Translations under genes and position numbers: made by a program
Shown here: piece by piece, positions 25,301 through 32,835 of the stretch
How the letters are laid out: each line of letters starts with the position of its first letter
Position numbering within the stretch: position 1 is the first letter of the stretch
Assembly (NCBI GenBank): GCA_009776515.1
Contig: WRNP01000005.1
Span: 1 to 33,068, forward strand
Source of the DNA: Dehalococcoidia bacterium
GTDB taxonomy: Bacteria; Chloroflexota; Dehalococcoidia; Dehalococcoidales; UBA1222
Length of the DNA stretch: 33,068 nt
Direction: 5' to 3'
Notes under the pieces: model-generated
Seen by the model: the letters and a program-made list of their open reading frames with translations, nothing else
The model's database searches: none
What the model was told of the DNA's origin: nothing

Positions 25301-26368
25301 GTAATGGGCGATGTCATTACCTTCAAAGCCGCTTATCTTGACAGTTTAAGCATTGACGATTACACCATTACCGTCTATTACAACCCCATGGGTGTAACTT
25401 ATGTAGATGCCCCAGGCAACGAAGCTCCCGATACCACCACCGTTAACCTGATGATATACCAGCCGTACGATGTTATCTATACCTATAGCGGCACTATTCC
25501 CCTGGGTGCCCCGGCTGTGCCGTCGCTAGAGAGCTTTGCTCCCAACACAATGGTTAGCGTAGCACCACCACCGACCCTATCTGGTTATACTTTCAGCGGG
25601 TGGAGTACTGCCTCAGCGGGGGTCAGTATCAGTGGTGGTAGTTTCTCCATGCCAACAAGTGATGTGGTTTTCACTGGCACGTGGATGCCAAACACTCCAA
25701 TCACCACGGCCACATCGACGACATCGACGCCCATCACTCCTCCCAATACCGTCATTCCCACCACTCCCGTTTCTTCTATTCCCACCACGGTGATCGTGAG
25801 TCCCACCCCTTCCGGTACTACTACCACACCGACTCCGTCAACCACGCCTACCACTGCCCCAACGAGTTCAACCACCTCGGCTATCTCAGCCACCCCACTG
25901 ATACAAGATCCCACTGAGACCGGCACTCTCCCAACAACGACCGCTATGGGTGGTAGCACCTCACCCACCACCACGACCGTAGCTCCCTCTACCACCCCGA
26001 ATACGAAGACCGGTGATGGCAACGATTACTGGGCCCTCCTTAACCTTATCCTGGCCATCTTGGGGGCTCTCCTGGCCGTAGGGGCTATTATCCGAGCTTT
26101 CTTCTGGCACGGTAAAAACGAAGACCGCTACGGTATAGAAGAAAAGAAGACCCGACTCATCTGGATCGCCATATCTGTCGTCCTGGCCATAATAGGTTTT
26201 GTGGTCTTCTTCTTAACCGAAGATATGAGTCTCCCAATGCGCTTCGTGGACATCTGGACCATCGTCAATGCCGTCATCCTCATAATCGGTATCATCAGTG
26301 TGATGCTGGTCTTCAAGCATGAGGAAAATGACGCAATGAAACCAGCCACTAACGGAAGAGGGGAATAA
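22319..26368 (+). CDS. Large exported RCC1-repeat surface protein with X2-like, InlB-type, stalk and membrane-anchor regions
   Basis: 1349 residues from the ATG at 22319 (GAGGAG at 22304-22309; an in-frame TTG at 22298 precedes that site). Signal peptide at about 1-38, ending near KVSAAPG. Fourteen RCC1 repeats, each with a form of HTVALKxDGTVWAWG and GQLG, fill about 50-837, enough for two seven-bladed propellers. An Ig-like stretch follows (838-949), then a CBM_X2-like module (about 951-1047, GVDYTVMGDVITFKAAYLD), an InlB/Listeria-Bacteroides-type repeat (about 1050-1124, GYTFSGWS...MPTSDVVFTGTW), a Thr/Pro stalk (about 1123-1235), and a three-helix C-terminal domain (1236-1341) shared with the protein at 1-480. 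I infer a cell-surface binding protein; the ligand is unknown. It has no enzymatic motif. It is monocistronic by spacing. Confidence 0.92.
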   Translation: MGIIKNKPNLKQLLLVLLIAILVVAIVLAGTPLLTQPKVSAAPGDTYAVPMVSAGGSHTVALHNDGTVWAWGSNEYGQLGNNSTAGSLTPARVVGPGGVGFLADIIAVSAGDAHTVALKDDGTVWAWGANNHGQLGNNSTADSLTPVQVVDPDDITGFLADIAAISAGGLYTVALKADGTVWTWGANSDGQLGNDSSADSWIPDQVREPWGGVNYLTEIIAISAGYAHTIVLKEDGTVWAWGQNYYGQLGDGTTTSSSTPVQVINPMDVTGFLTDIVAVSAGYYHTVALKADGTVWAWGYNFYGQLGDSTDAHRYSPIQVPGLLEVAAISAGYAHTVALKADGTVWAWGLNSAGQLGNDSSTDSWIPDQVREPWGGVNYLTDIIAISAGGYHAIALKSDGAGEGTLWSWGDNDFGQLGDGTAVNRLAPVQVVYYNFIAVSAGYSHTMALKYDGTVWAWGWNNLGQLGNGSTANSFKPVQVRGLGGAGFLTDIVTVAAGNYYTVALKEDGTVWAWGYNSQGQLGDGTNGAGANRSVPVRVIDPTDDTGFLTGIMAVAAGVNNTVALKEAGTVWTWGGGLLGNGTTASSSVPVRVIDPTDDTGFLTGITAVATGQDHTVALKEDGTVWTWGYNFYGQIGDGTNGVGTNRNVPVQVIDPTDGTGFLTDIVAVAAGSYYTVALKEDGTVCAWGYNNYDQLGDGNGGLGVYSSVPVQVIDPTDVTGFLSGIIAVAAGQDHTVALKEDGTVWAWGLNINGQLGDDTETNRLAPVQVRGPGGGGFLTDIVAIAAGVNHTMALKIDGTVWGWGHNQFGQATGDTGYTHVLTPTRVFSPAPFTVLLDITPPIGIISFVLNDYGSFITANTFGVFRKNTTFITITAQDDLSGIKSIAYLLSDNVYLDAAAMSSVIWTSYPKDGFSISANYRGFAYARIADKADNITIIRSDGLVVYTDSTPAITSLSYVYASASDQDLAVTMSGNTIDKIMNGAVTLVFGVDYTVMGDVITFKAAYLDSLSIDDYTITVYYNPMGVTYVDAPGNEAPDTTTVNLMIYQPYDVIYTYSGTIPLGAPAVPSLESFAPNTMVSVAPPPTLSGYTFSGWSTASAGVSISGGSFSMPTSDVVFTGTWMPNTPITTATSTTSTPITPPNTVIPTTPVSSIPTTVIVSPTPSGTTTTPTPSTTPTTAPTSSTTSAISATPLIQDPTETGTLPTTTAMGGSTSPTTTTVAPSTTPNTKTGDGNDYWALLNLILAILGALLAVGAIIRAFFWHGKNEDRYGIEEKKTRLIWIAISVVLAIIGFVVFFLTEDMSLPMRFVDIWTIVNAVILIIGIISVMLVFKHEENDAMKPATNGRGE
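22475..24830 (+). repeat. Array of 14 RCC1 coding repeats
   Basis: Fourteen units of about 50-60 codons. Units 3 and 6 share an almost identical segment (22921-22970 and 23413-23462, exactly 492 bases apart). Units 9-12 share a near-identical linker beginning GTGCCAGTACGGGTTATCGA at 23921, with counterparts near 24082, 24261 and 24441. This shows duplication or gene conversion inside the array. Unit 10 is shortened (WGGGLLGNGT) and unit 12 has Cys for the usual Trp. Confidence 0.9.
26030..26323 (+). repeat. Dispersed coding repeat, copy 2: three-helix surface-anchor domain
   Basis: Ungapped counterpart of 157-450. The encoded segments are identical at 82 of 99 positions. The charged loop and the LTEDMSLPMRFVDIWT segment are the best kept parts. 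Confidence 0.85.
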
Positions 26369-26503
26369 GAGTCATGTATGTCGGTTCCCCTATTCCCAGG
26401 GCAGGGCCAAACAATTCTTTCTCCACTGACAGTTCCCTACATATTTCAGCATACTGTTTTTGGCTTCCCATACAAAACAGCGGAGAGCACTATAAGATTT
26501 CCA

Positions 26504-26512
26504 TGTCATAAT
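26504..26512 (+). promoter_or_regulatory. Possible extended -10 promoter of the exported hypothetical gene
   Basis: TGTCATAAT (26504-26512), 38 bases before the ATG at 26551. No good -35 is seen. Confidence 0.35.
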
Positions 26513-26550
26513 ATAGCCCTCGACGGCATAACGGCGAGGAAAGGGCAGCA

Positions 26551-27141
26551 ATGTTGAAGAGCGTGTTGTCACTTCTCTTGGCGCAGATATTGCTCATTGC
26601 GCCCTTCGGGTGCTCCATGAGCGTCACGCCTAGCGCCACAATTGAGGTCAAAGATTTCTATATTATTTATGAAAGAGATCCATCTGACAGTATCGCGTTC
26701 ATTGAATGGGACCAGTTTGGCAATGCCATCTCTATAACTAGTAAACCCGAGAATCAATTCAAGGTTTTGCTGGATACAAAGAATAATATTCTAGGTAGAG
26801 TATTTGATTTGCAAGGTCAACAATACGCCTACATCAGTATCCATATGCCCCCTGAAGATTTGCAGGCTATCTACGACGCTGTTATCAAGTATGATATCAA
26901 ATCACTCAGTAGCCCCGATGTGCTGAGCCCCGATGAGTGGGTATTATATGGGAATGGGTATTATCGAATCACGTTTTTCCTTGAGGGCGAGGTATATTCA
27001 GTTACTTATCGTGAGCGCGTAATTTACTCAATGCAGCCAGCATATCAGAATTTGCGTTCATTCCATACTGTGTTGAATTATTACTACAAAAATACTGATG
27101 AATATAAGAGTTTTCCGCCGGTGATGACCACGGCAGCGTAA
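26551..27141 (+). CDS. Exported hypothetical protein, possibly a lipoprotein
   Basis: I do not recognise a family. The 196 residues start with a signal peptide (MLKSVLSLLLAQILLIAPFG) followed by Cys21. The lipobox is poor (Pro at -3), so lipid attachment is uncertain. The mature part is about 175 residues, rich in Tyr, Asp and Ser, with no repeats or membrane helices, and ends near YYYKNTDEYKSFPP. AGGAAAGGG lies before the ATG. It follows the RCC1 gene by 182 bases, with its own possible promoter, so a surface role alongside it is conceivable but not shown. It is convergent with prmC. Confidence 0.7.
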   Translation: MLKSVLSLLLAQILLIAPFGCSMSVTPSATIEVKDFYIIYERDPSDSIAFIEWDQFGNAISITSKPENQFKVLLDTKNNILGRVFDLQGQQYAYISIHMPPEDLQAIYDAVIKYDIKSLSSPDVLSPDEWVLYGNGYYRITFFLEGEVYSVTYRERVIYSMQPAYQNLRSFHTVLNYYYKNTDEYKSFPPVMTTAA

Positions 27142-27250
27142 CCCGACGGCGCCATGTGGTTTGAATGGGGTATGTGTGCTTTCGTTTTCATCCGGCTCAG
27201 CCCACACAGGCTATACCAGGCAAGCAAAATAGTTGTGTTTGGTATCAGTG

Positions 27251-27268
27251 GTGATGCGCTCGCATCAC
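27251..27268. repeat. Short perfect palindrome between convergent genes
   Basis: GTGATGCG-CT-CGCATCAC, eight pairs. It lies between the exported hypothetical gene (plus) and prmC (minus), where a terminator is expected, but no T tract follows on either strand. Confidence 0.35.
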
Positions 27269-27293
27269 ATCAATGCTGACTACGGACAAATAT

Positions 27294-27383
27294 TTATCGC
27301 CGGAATTCGGCCTTGCTCTGGTATGCCCGCAGCATCTGCTTTGCACTGGCGGCAGTGGGGAAATTGCCGGGTATATTGCCCAT
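27294..27383 (-). CDS. Possible 29-residue small open reading frame downstream of prmC
   Basis: ATG at 27383, AAGAGGTG about 11 bases upstream, and the product MGNIPGNFPTAASAKQMLRA plus nine more residues. The same frame is open further upstream (ASLLFDPRGANKI) into the prmC end, so it could equally be a decayed gene end. Nothing else occupies 27142-27436 apart from the palindrome at 27251-27268. Weak evidence. Confidence 0.2.
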   Translation of the reverse strand: MGNIPGNFPTAASAKQMLRAYQSKAEFRR

Positions 27384-27436
27384 GATTTTGTTCGCACCTC
27401 TTGGGTCAAACAGTAGCGACGCGTGGCTTGATGAGG

Positions 27437-28267
27437 TCAGCTCGCCAAGGTGACTTGGAGTACGCGGGTGATGCCGGCTAGGTCGCTGAAAACTTGTGTT
27501 GAGGACCCCGGTAGGGCCAGGCGGAGTAGGTGGCAGACAGCTCGCTCTTGCCCCCAGCCTATTTCTAGCAATACCATTGCCTTTGAGTTAAGCTTGCTCG
27601 GAGCTTTCCGTATTAGACGGGAGATGACACCCAAACCGTCGCTGCCACCGTCCAAAGCCAGGCGCGGCTCACCGGTGTCGGGCAGCTCGTTTGATCTTAC
27701 GTAAGGCAGGTTGGCAACCATGATATCGACGGCTTGTGGCAGAGGTGTCACGAGGTCGCCTGCAAAAAAAGTGATCTTATCCGCAACGTCTAGGAGTTCT
27801 GCGTTGTGACGAGCTGTTTTGAGGGCTGCGCCGGAAATGTCGATGGCATACAGTTTGGCCTTGGGCAGATGTTTGGCGAGGGAGATGGCCACCGCTCCGC
27901 TACCGGTGCCGATATCCGCTACTATTGGTTCCGCATAGCCCTCTGCGGCCGCGAGGGCCTTCGCGACCAGAAGCTCCGTTTCCGGGCGGGGAATCAGCAC
28001 CGATGAATTTACATAAAACATAAGACCGTAAAATTCGCGCTGGCTTGTGAGATAAGCAGTGGGTTCACCCGCTAGGCGGCGTCCGAGCAGGGCGAAGAAA
28101 GCATTCTCATGCTCTGGAGAGAGCTCTGTTTTGTGGCGCGTATAGAGTTCGGCGGCATTTGCGGCCAGGATATGGCGGAGGATGAGTTCGCTTTCCAGGG
28201 AGGCCTCGGCAATGCCGGATCGGTACAGCCGAGTTTGTCCCTCTTTTAAGGCTTCGAGCACTGTCAC
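27437..28267 (-). CDS. prmC: Release factor glutamine methyltransferase PrmC (HemK)
   Basis: Methylates the Gln of the GGQ motif in RF1 and RF2 with S-adenosylmethionine. The 276 residues have the N-terminal helical substrate-binding domain, the SAM loop VADIGTGSGAVAISLA near 119, LYAIDISGAAL, and the substrate motif NLPYV where most PrmC have NPPYI. RPETELLV before the SAM loop is typical. The GTG start overlaps the prfA stop by four bases (GTGA), the usual prfA-prmC arrangement, so enzyme and substrate are made together. Confidence 0.94.
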   Translation of the reverse strand: MTVLEALKEGQTRLYRSGIAEASLESELILRHILAANAAELYTRHKTELSPEHENAFFALLGRRLAGEPTAYLTSQREFYGLMFYVNSSVLIPRPETELLVAKALAAAEGYAEPIVADIGTGSGAVAISLAKHLPKAKLYAIDISGAALKTARHNAELLDVADKITFFAGDLVTPLPQAVDIMVANLPYVRSNELPDTGEPRLALDGGSDGLGVISRLIRKAPSKLNSKAMVLLEIGWGQERAVCHLLRLALPGSSTQVFSDLAGITRVLQVTLAS

Positions 28268-29334
28268 ACCAAATTGGCCTCAAGTTGCTTGGCCTGCTCG
28301 CTGGCGGCAACGGCATTGATGAGTTCGTCCAGGTAGCCTTCCAAAACCCGCGGCAGGTTATGAATGGTGAGTCCAGTTCGGTGGTCGGTAATTCGGTCCT
28401 GGGGGAAATTATAAGTACGTATCTTTTCCGCCCGCTCGCCGCTACCGACCTGACAGCGTCGTTCGGCAGAAATCTCGCTTTCCCGTTTTTCCCGCTCAGC
28501 ATCAAGCAGCCTGGCGCGTAACACGGCCATGGCTTTCTGCCGGTTGCGGAGCTGCGAACGCTCGTCCTGGCAGACGACTACGGTATTGGTGGGTAGATGG
28601 GTGATGCGCACTGCCGTGGCTACCTTATTGACGTTCTGCCCACCCGCACCGCCGCTATGGAAGATGTCTATCTTCAGATCAGCGGGATCAATGTCCATCT
28701 CAACTTCGTCGGCTTCAGGTAACACGGCCACGGTCGCGGTTGAGGTATGGATGCGCCCTGAGGCTTCAGTAGTCGGCACGCGCTGGACGCGGTGCACCCC
28801 ACGTTCGTATTTTAAGCGGCTAAAAGCCCCCCGGCCCCTCACTTCAAAGACAATCTCCTTAAGGCTGCCCAAATGGGGCTCGCTACGATCGATGACCTCT
28901 GCTTGCCAACCTAAGAGTTGGGCATAACGGGAGTACATACGGAATAGGTCGGCAGCGAATATGCCCGCCTCATCGCCACCTGTGCCGGCACGAATCTCCA
29001 TGATGACATCGCGCTCGTCATTGGGATCTTTGGGCAAAAGAGCTTTTTTCAGCTCTTCCTCTTCTTGCTCGAGGCGTTTCTCCAGGGAGGCTGTTTCCTG
29101 TTTTATAAGCGTTCGCATTTCGTCATCAGCCTCATTGATGAGCAACTCACGGAGCTCGTCCAGCGAGCGAGCGGTCATTTGATACTGCCGATAGCGCATG
29201 ACGACATCTTCCAATCCTGCTCGTTCTCTGGCTAACGCCTGCAACCGGCGCGGGTTTTCCGCCGTTTCCGGGACGGCCATCTCGTGTTCAATATCATTAA
29301 AGCGCTTTTCGATTTGGGATAGTCTGTCTATCAT
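28264..29334 (-). CDS. prfA: Peptide chain release factor 1
   Basis: Reads UAA and UAG stop codons and triggers peptide release. The 356 residues show the catalytic GGQ in HSGGAGGQNVNKVAT near 230 and the anticodon-like PxT element as PTT in RVPTTEASGRIHTS, where most RF1 have PAT or PVT. The start at 29334 (MIDRLSQIEKRF) is chosen because GAGG lies six bases before it; the in-frame TTG at 29346 lies upstream of that site. TGTTAAAAT lies upstream. First gene of prfA-prmC. Confidence 0.97.
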   Translation of the reverse strand: MIDRLSQIEKRFNDIEHEMAVPETAENPRRLQALARERAGLEDVVMRYRQYQMTARSLDELRELLINEADDEMRTLIKQETASLEKRLEQEEEELKKALLPKDPNDERDVIMEIRAGTGGDEAGIFAADLFRMYSRYAQLLGWQAEVIDRSEPHLGSLKEIVFEVRGRGAFSRLKYERGVHRVQRVPTTEASGRIHTSTATVAVLPEADEVEMDIDPADLKIDIFHSGGAGGQNVNKVATAVRITHLPTNTVVVCQDERSQLRNRQKAMAVLRARLLDAEREKRESEISAERRCQVGSGERAEKIRTYNFPQDRITDHRTGLTIHNLPRVLEGYLDELINAVAASEQAKQLEANLV

Positions 29335-29352
29335 ATGTTGCCTCAAAGTCTA

Positions 29353-29382
29353 ATTTTAACATGGGTATGGGGCACGCTCCAA
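29353..29382 (-). promoter_or_regulatory. Promoter of prfA-prmC
   Basis: On the minus strand TTGGAG (29382-29377), an 18-base spacer, then TAAAAT (29358-29353) with TG at 29361-29360. The TGTTAAAAT core matches that of xerD and uvrC. Confidence 0.55.
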
Positions 29383-29392
29383 AAAAGGTTGC

Positions 29393-29424
29393 TAAAGAAA
29401 GGGAGGAGGCTATAGCCTCCTCCC
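29393..29424 (-). terminator. Intrinsic terminator after acs
   Basis: Perfect 24-base palindrome GGGAGGAGGC-TATA-GCCTCCTCCC (29401-29424), 20 bases after the acs stop. On the minus strand it is followed by TTTCTTT. It separates acs from the prfA promoter. Confidence 0.9.
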
Positions 29425-29444
29425 TGACGTTGAACGACTCGGCT

Positions 29445-31400
29445 TTAGCCGCCTGTGCCGCGGCAGGCTCGCTTTAACTCCTCATAGGCCTCTTGGGCTT
29501 CCTGGACCGATGTCTGGTCATCCAGGGTGGACATATCGCCGATGGCAGTACCCGAGGCGACGGCTTTCAATACTCGGCGCATGATCTTGCCGCTACGGGT
29601 CTTGGGCAGCTTGTCCACAAAAAGGATTTCGTCGGGGATGGCGACGGTGCCGATAACTGTACGCAGATGCTTGACAAGCTCTCGTTTGAGATCGTCTGAG
29701 GGTTGGGTATCGGCACATAGGGTAACGAAGAGGACAATGGATTCGCCCTTGACATCATCGGGTTTAGAAGTCGCGGCGGCCTCTGCCACGCTGGCATGGC
29801 CAACAGTGGCATGCTCTAACTCAGCGGTGCTAATACGGTGTCCGGATACTTTAATGACCTCGTCGGAGCGGCCCAGGAGCCACCAATAGCCATCGCTGTC
29901 TTTCATGGCGAAATCGCCCGGTACATACCAGCCTGGGAAGCGTGACCAATAGACTTGCTGATAGAGTTCGGAGGCACCAAAAACATCAAGTAGCATACCT
30001 GGCCAGGGATGCCGGATGACGATATAGCCCGTAGTATTGGGCGGCACCTCTTTGCCATTGGCATCTACCACGGCCGTATCGACACCTGGCATGGGCAGGG
30101 TGGCAGAGCCAGGCTTCAAGGGATAATGCTGGATTCCTACGCAGGGGGAGATCATGAAGCCGCCAGCCTCGGTTTGCCACCAGGTATCAATGATGGGGCA
30201 ATTTTCCTTGCCGATGTTTTTATAGAACCATTCCCAGGCCTCGGGGTTGATGGCTTCGCCGACGGTGCCTAGCACTTCAAGGGTAGAGAGGTTGTGGGCG
30301 CTAAGCCAGTCCTCGCCAAACTTCATGAACATACGGATAGCAGTGGGTGAGGTGTAAAGGGCAGTCACGCTATACTTATCCACGATATTCCACCAGCGAT
30401 TGATGGAGGGGTAATCTGGAGCCCCTTCGTAGATGACCGAGGTCAGCCCCAGTGCCAGCGGAGCGTAGATGACGTAGCTGTGGCCGGTGATCCAGCCGGC
30501 ATCGGCGGTACACCACCAAACCGAGTTATCATTGGGGTTAAATGCCCATTGCAGGGTTTTGGTAATCCACACCAAATAGCCTCCCGTGCCGTGGAGGATC
30601 CCTTTTGGCTTGCCGGTGGTGCCGGAGGTATAGAGAATAAAGAGCGGGTCAGTCGAATCCATGGATTCGGGGGTGACGAATGTTCTTTCGGCACTGGCTA
30701 GGTCGTTGTACCAAACATCGCGCGTGGGATTAAAAGGAGCCTCATGGTCGGTATACTTAATGACTAAAACTTTTTCCAAGTCTGGGCAGGCTGCCGCTGC
30801 TTCATCCACAACTTCTTTCAGCGGTAGAATCTTGCCGCGTCGATAGCCACCGCTTGCCGTGATGATGAGACGGGATTTGGAATCATTGACGCGGTCGGCA
30901 ATGGCTTGAGATGAGAAGCCGGAGAAGATGATGCTGTGTACTGCCCCCAGCCGGGCGCAGGCCAGGGTAGCTACCACCAGCTCAGGGATCATAGGTAAAT
31001 AGATGGTTACTCGGTCACCCTTGCCGATGCCAAGTTTTTTTAGGACGGCGGCGAAAGTATTGACTTCTTCGTACAAGTCGCTGTACGAAAGCGTGCGCGT
31101 GGTTCCGGTTTCGCCTTCCCAGTAAATGGCCACCTTGCTCTTGCGCCAAGATTTGGCGTGGCGATCTACGCATTGCACTGAGGCATTGAGGCGCCCGCCA
31201 ACAAACCAGCGTCCGTAGGGTGGCTGCCAGTCAAGCACCTTATCCCAGGGCCGATCCCACTGCAAATCGGAAGCTTGGTCGGCCCAAAATGCCTCCGGGT
31301 CTTCCAGAGCTCGGCTGTAGAGCTTTTGGTAACGACCCAGGGGCCAGAAATAACTGGCAGTGGGTAAGCCCGTTTTGTCACCATTTTTCTTGATTGACAT
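29445..31400 (-). CDS. acs: Acetyl-CoA synthetase (AMP-forming)
   Basis: Activates acetate to acetyl-CoA through acetyl-AMP. The 651 residues fit the family: N-terminal ACAS domain, P-loop-like YTSGTTGKPKGILHGTGGYL, CTADAGWITGHSYV, the adenylate motif TWWQTEAGG, the hinge GRSDEVIKVSGHRISTAELE, and PKTRSGKIMRR near 600 with the catalytic Lys that is acetylated in many species. The start at 31400 has GAGGAA just upstream; an in-frame TTG at 31430 lies before that site. It is 67 bases downstream of the nucleotidyltransferase gene, so co-transcription is possible. It ends in a strong terminator. Confidence 0.96.
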   Translation of the reverse strand: MSIKKNGDKTGLPTASYFWPLGRYQKLYSRALEDPEAFWADQASDLQWDRPWDKVLDWQPPYGRWFVGGRLNASVQCVDRHAKSWRKSKVAIYWEGETGTTRTLSYSDLYEEVNTFAAVLKKLGIGKGDRVTIYLPMIPELVVATLACARLGAVHSIIFSGFSSQAIADRVNDSKSRLIITASGGYRRGKILPLKEVVDEAAAACPDLEKVLVIKYTDHEAPFNPTRDVWYNDLASAERTFVTPESMDSTDPLFILYTSGTTGKPKGILHGTGGYLVWITKTLQWAFNPNDNSVWWCTADAGWITGHSYVIYAPLALGLTSVIYEGAPDYPSINRWWNIVDKYSVTALYTSPTAIRMFMKFGEDWLSAHNLSTLEVLGTVGEAINPEAWEWFYKNIGKENCPIIDTWWQTEAGGFMISPCVGIQHYPLKPGSATLPMPGVDTAVVDANGKEVPPNTTGYIVIRHPWPGMLLDVFGASELYQQVYWSRFPGWYVPGDFAMKDSDGYWWLLGRSDEVIKVSGHRISTAELEHATVGHASVAEAAATSKPDDVKGESIVLFVTLCADTQPSDDLKRELVKHLRTVIGTVAIPDEILFVDKLPKTRSGKIMRRVLKAVASGTAIGDMSTLDDQTSVQEAQEAYEELKRACRGTGG

Positions 31401-31467
31401 CAGTTCCTCGCTTTGGTCGTAATTTGCCAAATATCAACGCCCGGGCAAGGGCAGGGAACGAACACGT

Positions 31468-32532
31468 TTAAGCTAGACCCGGCCAAATTTGGCCGCCGGT
31501 CTGGCAGTAATCACGAGGAAGAACTATATGGTCACCAACAATACAATCGCTCAGGCGGGTGCCAGATCCCAGAGTGCAGTTGTGGCCCACGACCGAGCCC
31601 TCAATGCTACCGCCTGCTCCAACTGCGACATTGTGCCATATTATGGCATCGCTGACAATAGCTCCTGCTTCCAGGCGGCACTGTGGCCCGATGACCGTCG
31701 GGCCAGAGATGACGACGCCCTCGCCGATACAACAACCATCGCCGAGGAGCACAGGGCCTTGCAGTCGGGCAGTGGGGTGGATCTCGGGCTGGTTATGAAC
31801 CGCTTGCCCCCCTGGAGAGGAAAATGCCCGCTTGTAGAGGAGGTCTCGATTGAGCTGGTGATATTTAGCTGGGGTGCCGATATCCATCCAGTAGCTGGTA
31901 TCGGCGAACGAGAAAATCGGCTTACCGCGCGTAAGCAGAGCGGGGAAGACATCCCTTTCGAAGCTCATCACTGTGTCAGCGGGGATGGCCGATAATACGT
32001 CCGGCTCAACGATATAAGTTCCAGCGTTGATCAGGTTGGTGGTGACCTCTTGTGCTGATGGCTTCTCTAGGAACCGGCGCACACGGCCGTCCTTATTCGT
32101 TTCCACCAGGCCGTAGGCGCAGGGATTGTCCACGGCGGTAAGAGCGATGCTAACCTTGGCGCGGTGGGCTTTATGACTTTCTTGCATGGTGGCAATATCA
32201 AGACCGGTGAAGATATCGCCGTTCATTATGAGGCAGGCCTCGCGTATATGGCCGAGCGCATTGCGAGCCGCCCCCGCTGTGCCCAGAGGGCTCGGCTCGA
32301 CGACATATTTAAGATCCATCCCGAGGGCGCGCCCATCGCCGAAATAGCTCTCCACGGCCGGGGCTAAGTGACTTAAGGCCAGCACTGCCTCGCGTACTCC
32401 GTAGTCGGTCAGCCGCTTGAGTACATGTTCCAAAAACGGTACATTCAGTACTGGCACCATTGACTTAGGAGTATGCAAGGTGAGGGGTCTCAGGCGCGTT
32501 CCCAGCCCCCCGACAAGTATGACTGCTTTCAT
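31468..32532 (-). CDS. NDP-sugar pyrophosphorylase with left-handed beta-helix tail
   Basis: Sugar-1-phosphate nucleotidyltransferase, perhaps mannose-1-phosphate guanylyltransferase or glucose-1-phosphate thymidylyl/uridylyltransferase. The 354 residues begin with the nucleotide loop MKAVILVGGLGTRLRPLTLH, then TPKSMVPVLN, EPSPLGTAGAARNAL and MNGDIFT with the metal-binding Asp. From about 250 hexapeptide repeats form the beta-helix (HPTARLQGPVLLGDGCCIG, GEGVVISGPTVIG, GSVVGHNCTLGSG). This tail is common in GDP-mannose pyrophosphorylases and often oligomerises. Sugar specificity cannot be settled. Only a weak GTGAG precedes the ATG. A 14-base palindrome lies in the last codons. Confidence 0.9.
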   Translation of the reverse strand: MKAVILVGGLGTRLRPLTLHTPKSMVPVLNVPFLEHVLKRLTDYGVREAVLALSHLAPAVESYFGDGRALGMDLKYVVEPSPLGTAGAARNALGHIREACLIMNGDIFTGLDIATMQESHKAHRAKVSIALTAVDNPCAYGLVETNKDGRVRRFLEKPSAQEVTTNLINAGTYIVEPDVLSAIPADTVMSFERDVFPALLTRGKPIFSFADTSYWMDIGTPAKYHQLNRDLLYKRAFSSPGGQAVHNQPEIHPTARLQGPVLLGDGCCIGEGVVISGPTVIGPQCRLEAGAIVSDAIIWHNVAVGAGGSIEGSVVGHNCTLGSGTRLSDCIVGDHIVLPRDYCQTGGQIWPGLA

Positions 32533-32765
32533 AGGCTCACTAATAAAACGTTAATGATACCAGACTTGTTTATCCTTTGCCATTACGCCTTGGCTCATCA
32601 GGGGAGTTGCATAAAAATGATTACCGGGAATCCCTAATGGGAACACGCTTCTTGACGAGTTAGCAGTTCACTGGTTCCCGCACGCAAGCGAGAAGATGAC
32701 CATTGTGTACAATATCACTATAGGCTGTGAATCGGTGCAACCAATGCGGTAGTTCAATTCACTAT
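32533..32765. other. Intergenic region with no identified gene
   Basis: This stretch precedes the nucleotidyltransferase gene (minus) and follows the terminator of the surface-protein gene. TACAAT at 32708-32713 and TTGACG at 32652-32657 occur on the plus strand but are not spaced as a promoter. I see no coding frame, tRNA or repeat. Confidence 0.5.
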
Positions 32766-32809
32766 ACCAAGCACAGAGGCACCGCCGTGGCGGTGCCTCT
32801 GTGCTTGGT
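32766..32809 (-). terminator. Long perfect hairpin after the second surface-protein gene
   Basis: Bases 32766-32786 (ACCAAGCACAGAGGCACCGC plus C) pair perfectly with 32789-32809, 21 pairs around a two-base centre. It lies 26 bases after the stop codon of the minus-strand gene at 32836. No T tract follows on either strand, so terminator function rests on stem strength and position. Confidence 0.65.
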
Positions 32810-32835
32810 TAAACCACTTACTAATCTAAAGAGCC

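Noticed and set aside
26361-26397. GGGAATA/TATTCCC inverted repeat as terminator of the RCC1 gene
   Set aside because: Only seven pairs with a 23-base loop, overlapping the stop codon and not followed by T residues.
31401-31430. TTG start for acs at 31430
   Set aside because: GAGGAA lies just before the ATG at 31400 and would be inside the extended gene.
31475-31502. Strong palindrome GGCCAAATTTGGCC considered as a terminator after the nucleotidyltransferase gene
   Set aside because: It lies inside the last codons of that gene and has no T tract; acs follows closely on the same strand. It may only stabilise the mRNA.
32730-32770. tRNA-like piece (GGTAGTTCAATTC)
   Set aside because: The flanks do not form a T-arm stem and no acceptor, D or anticodon arms can be folded around it.
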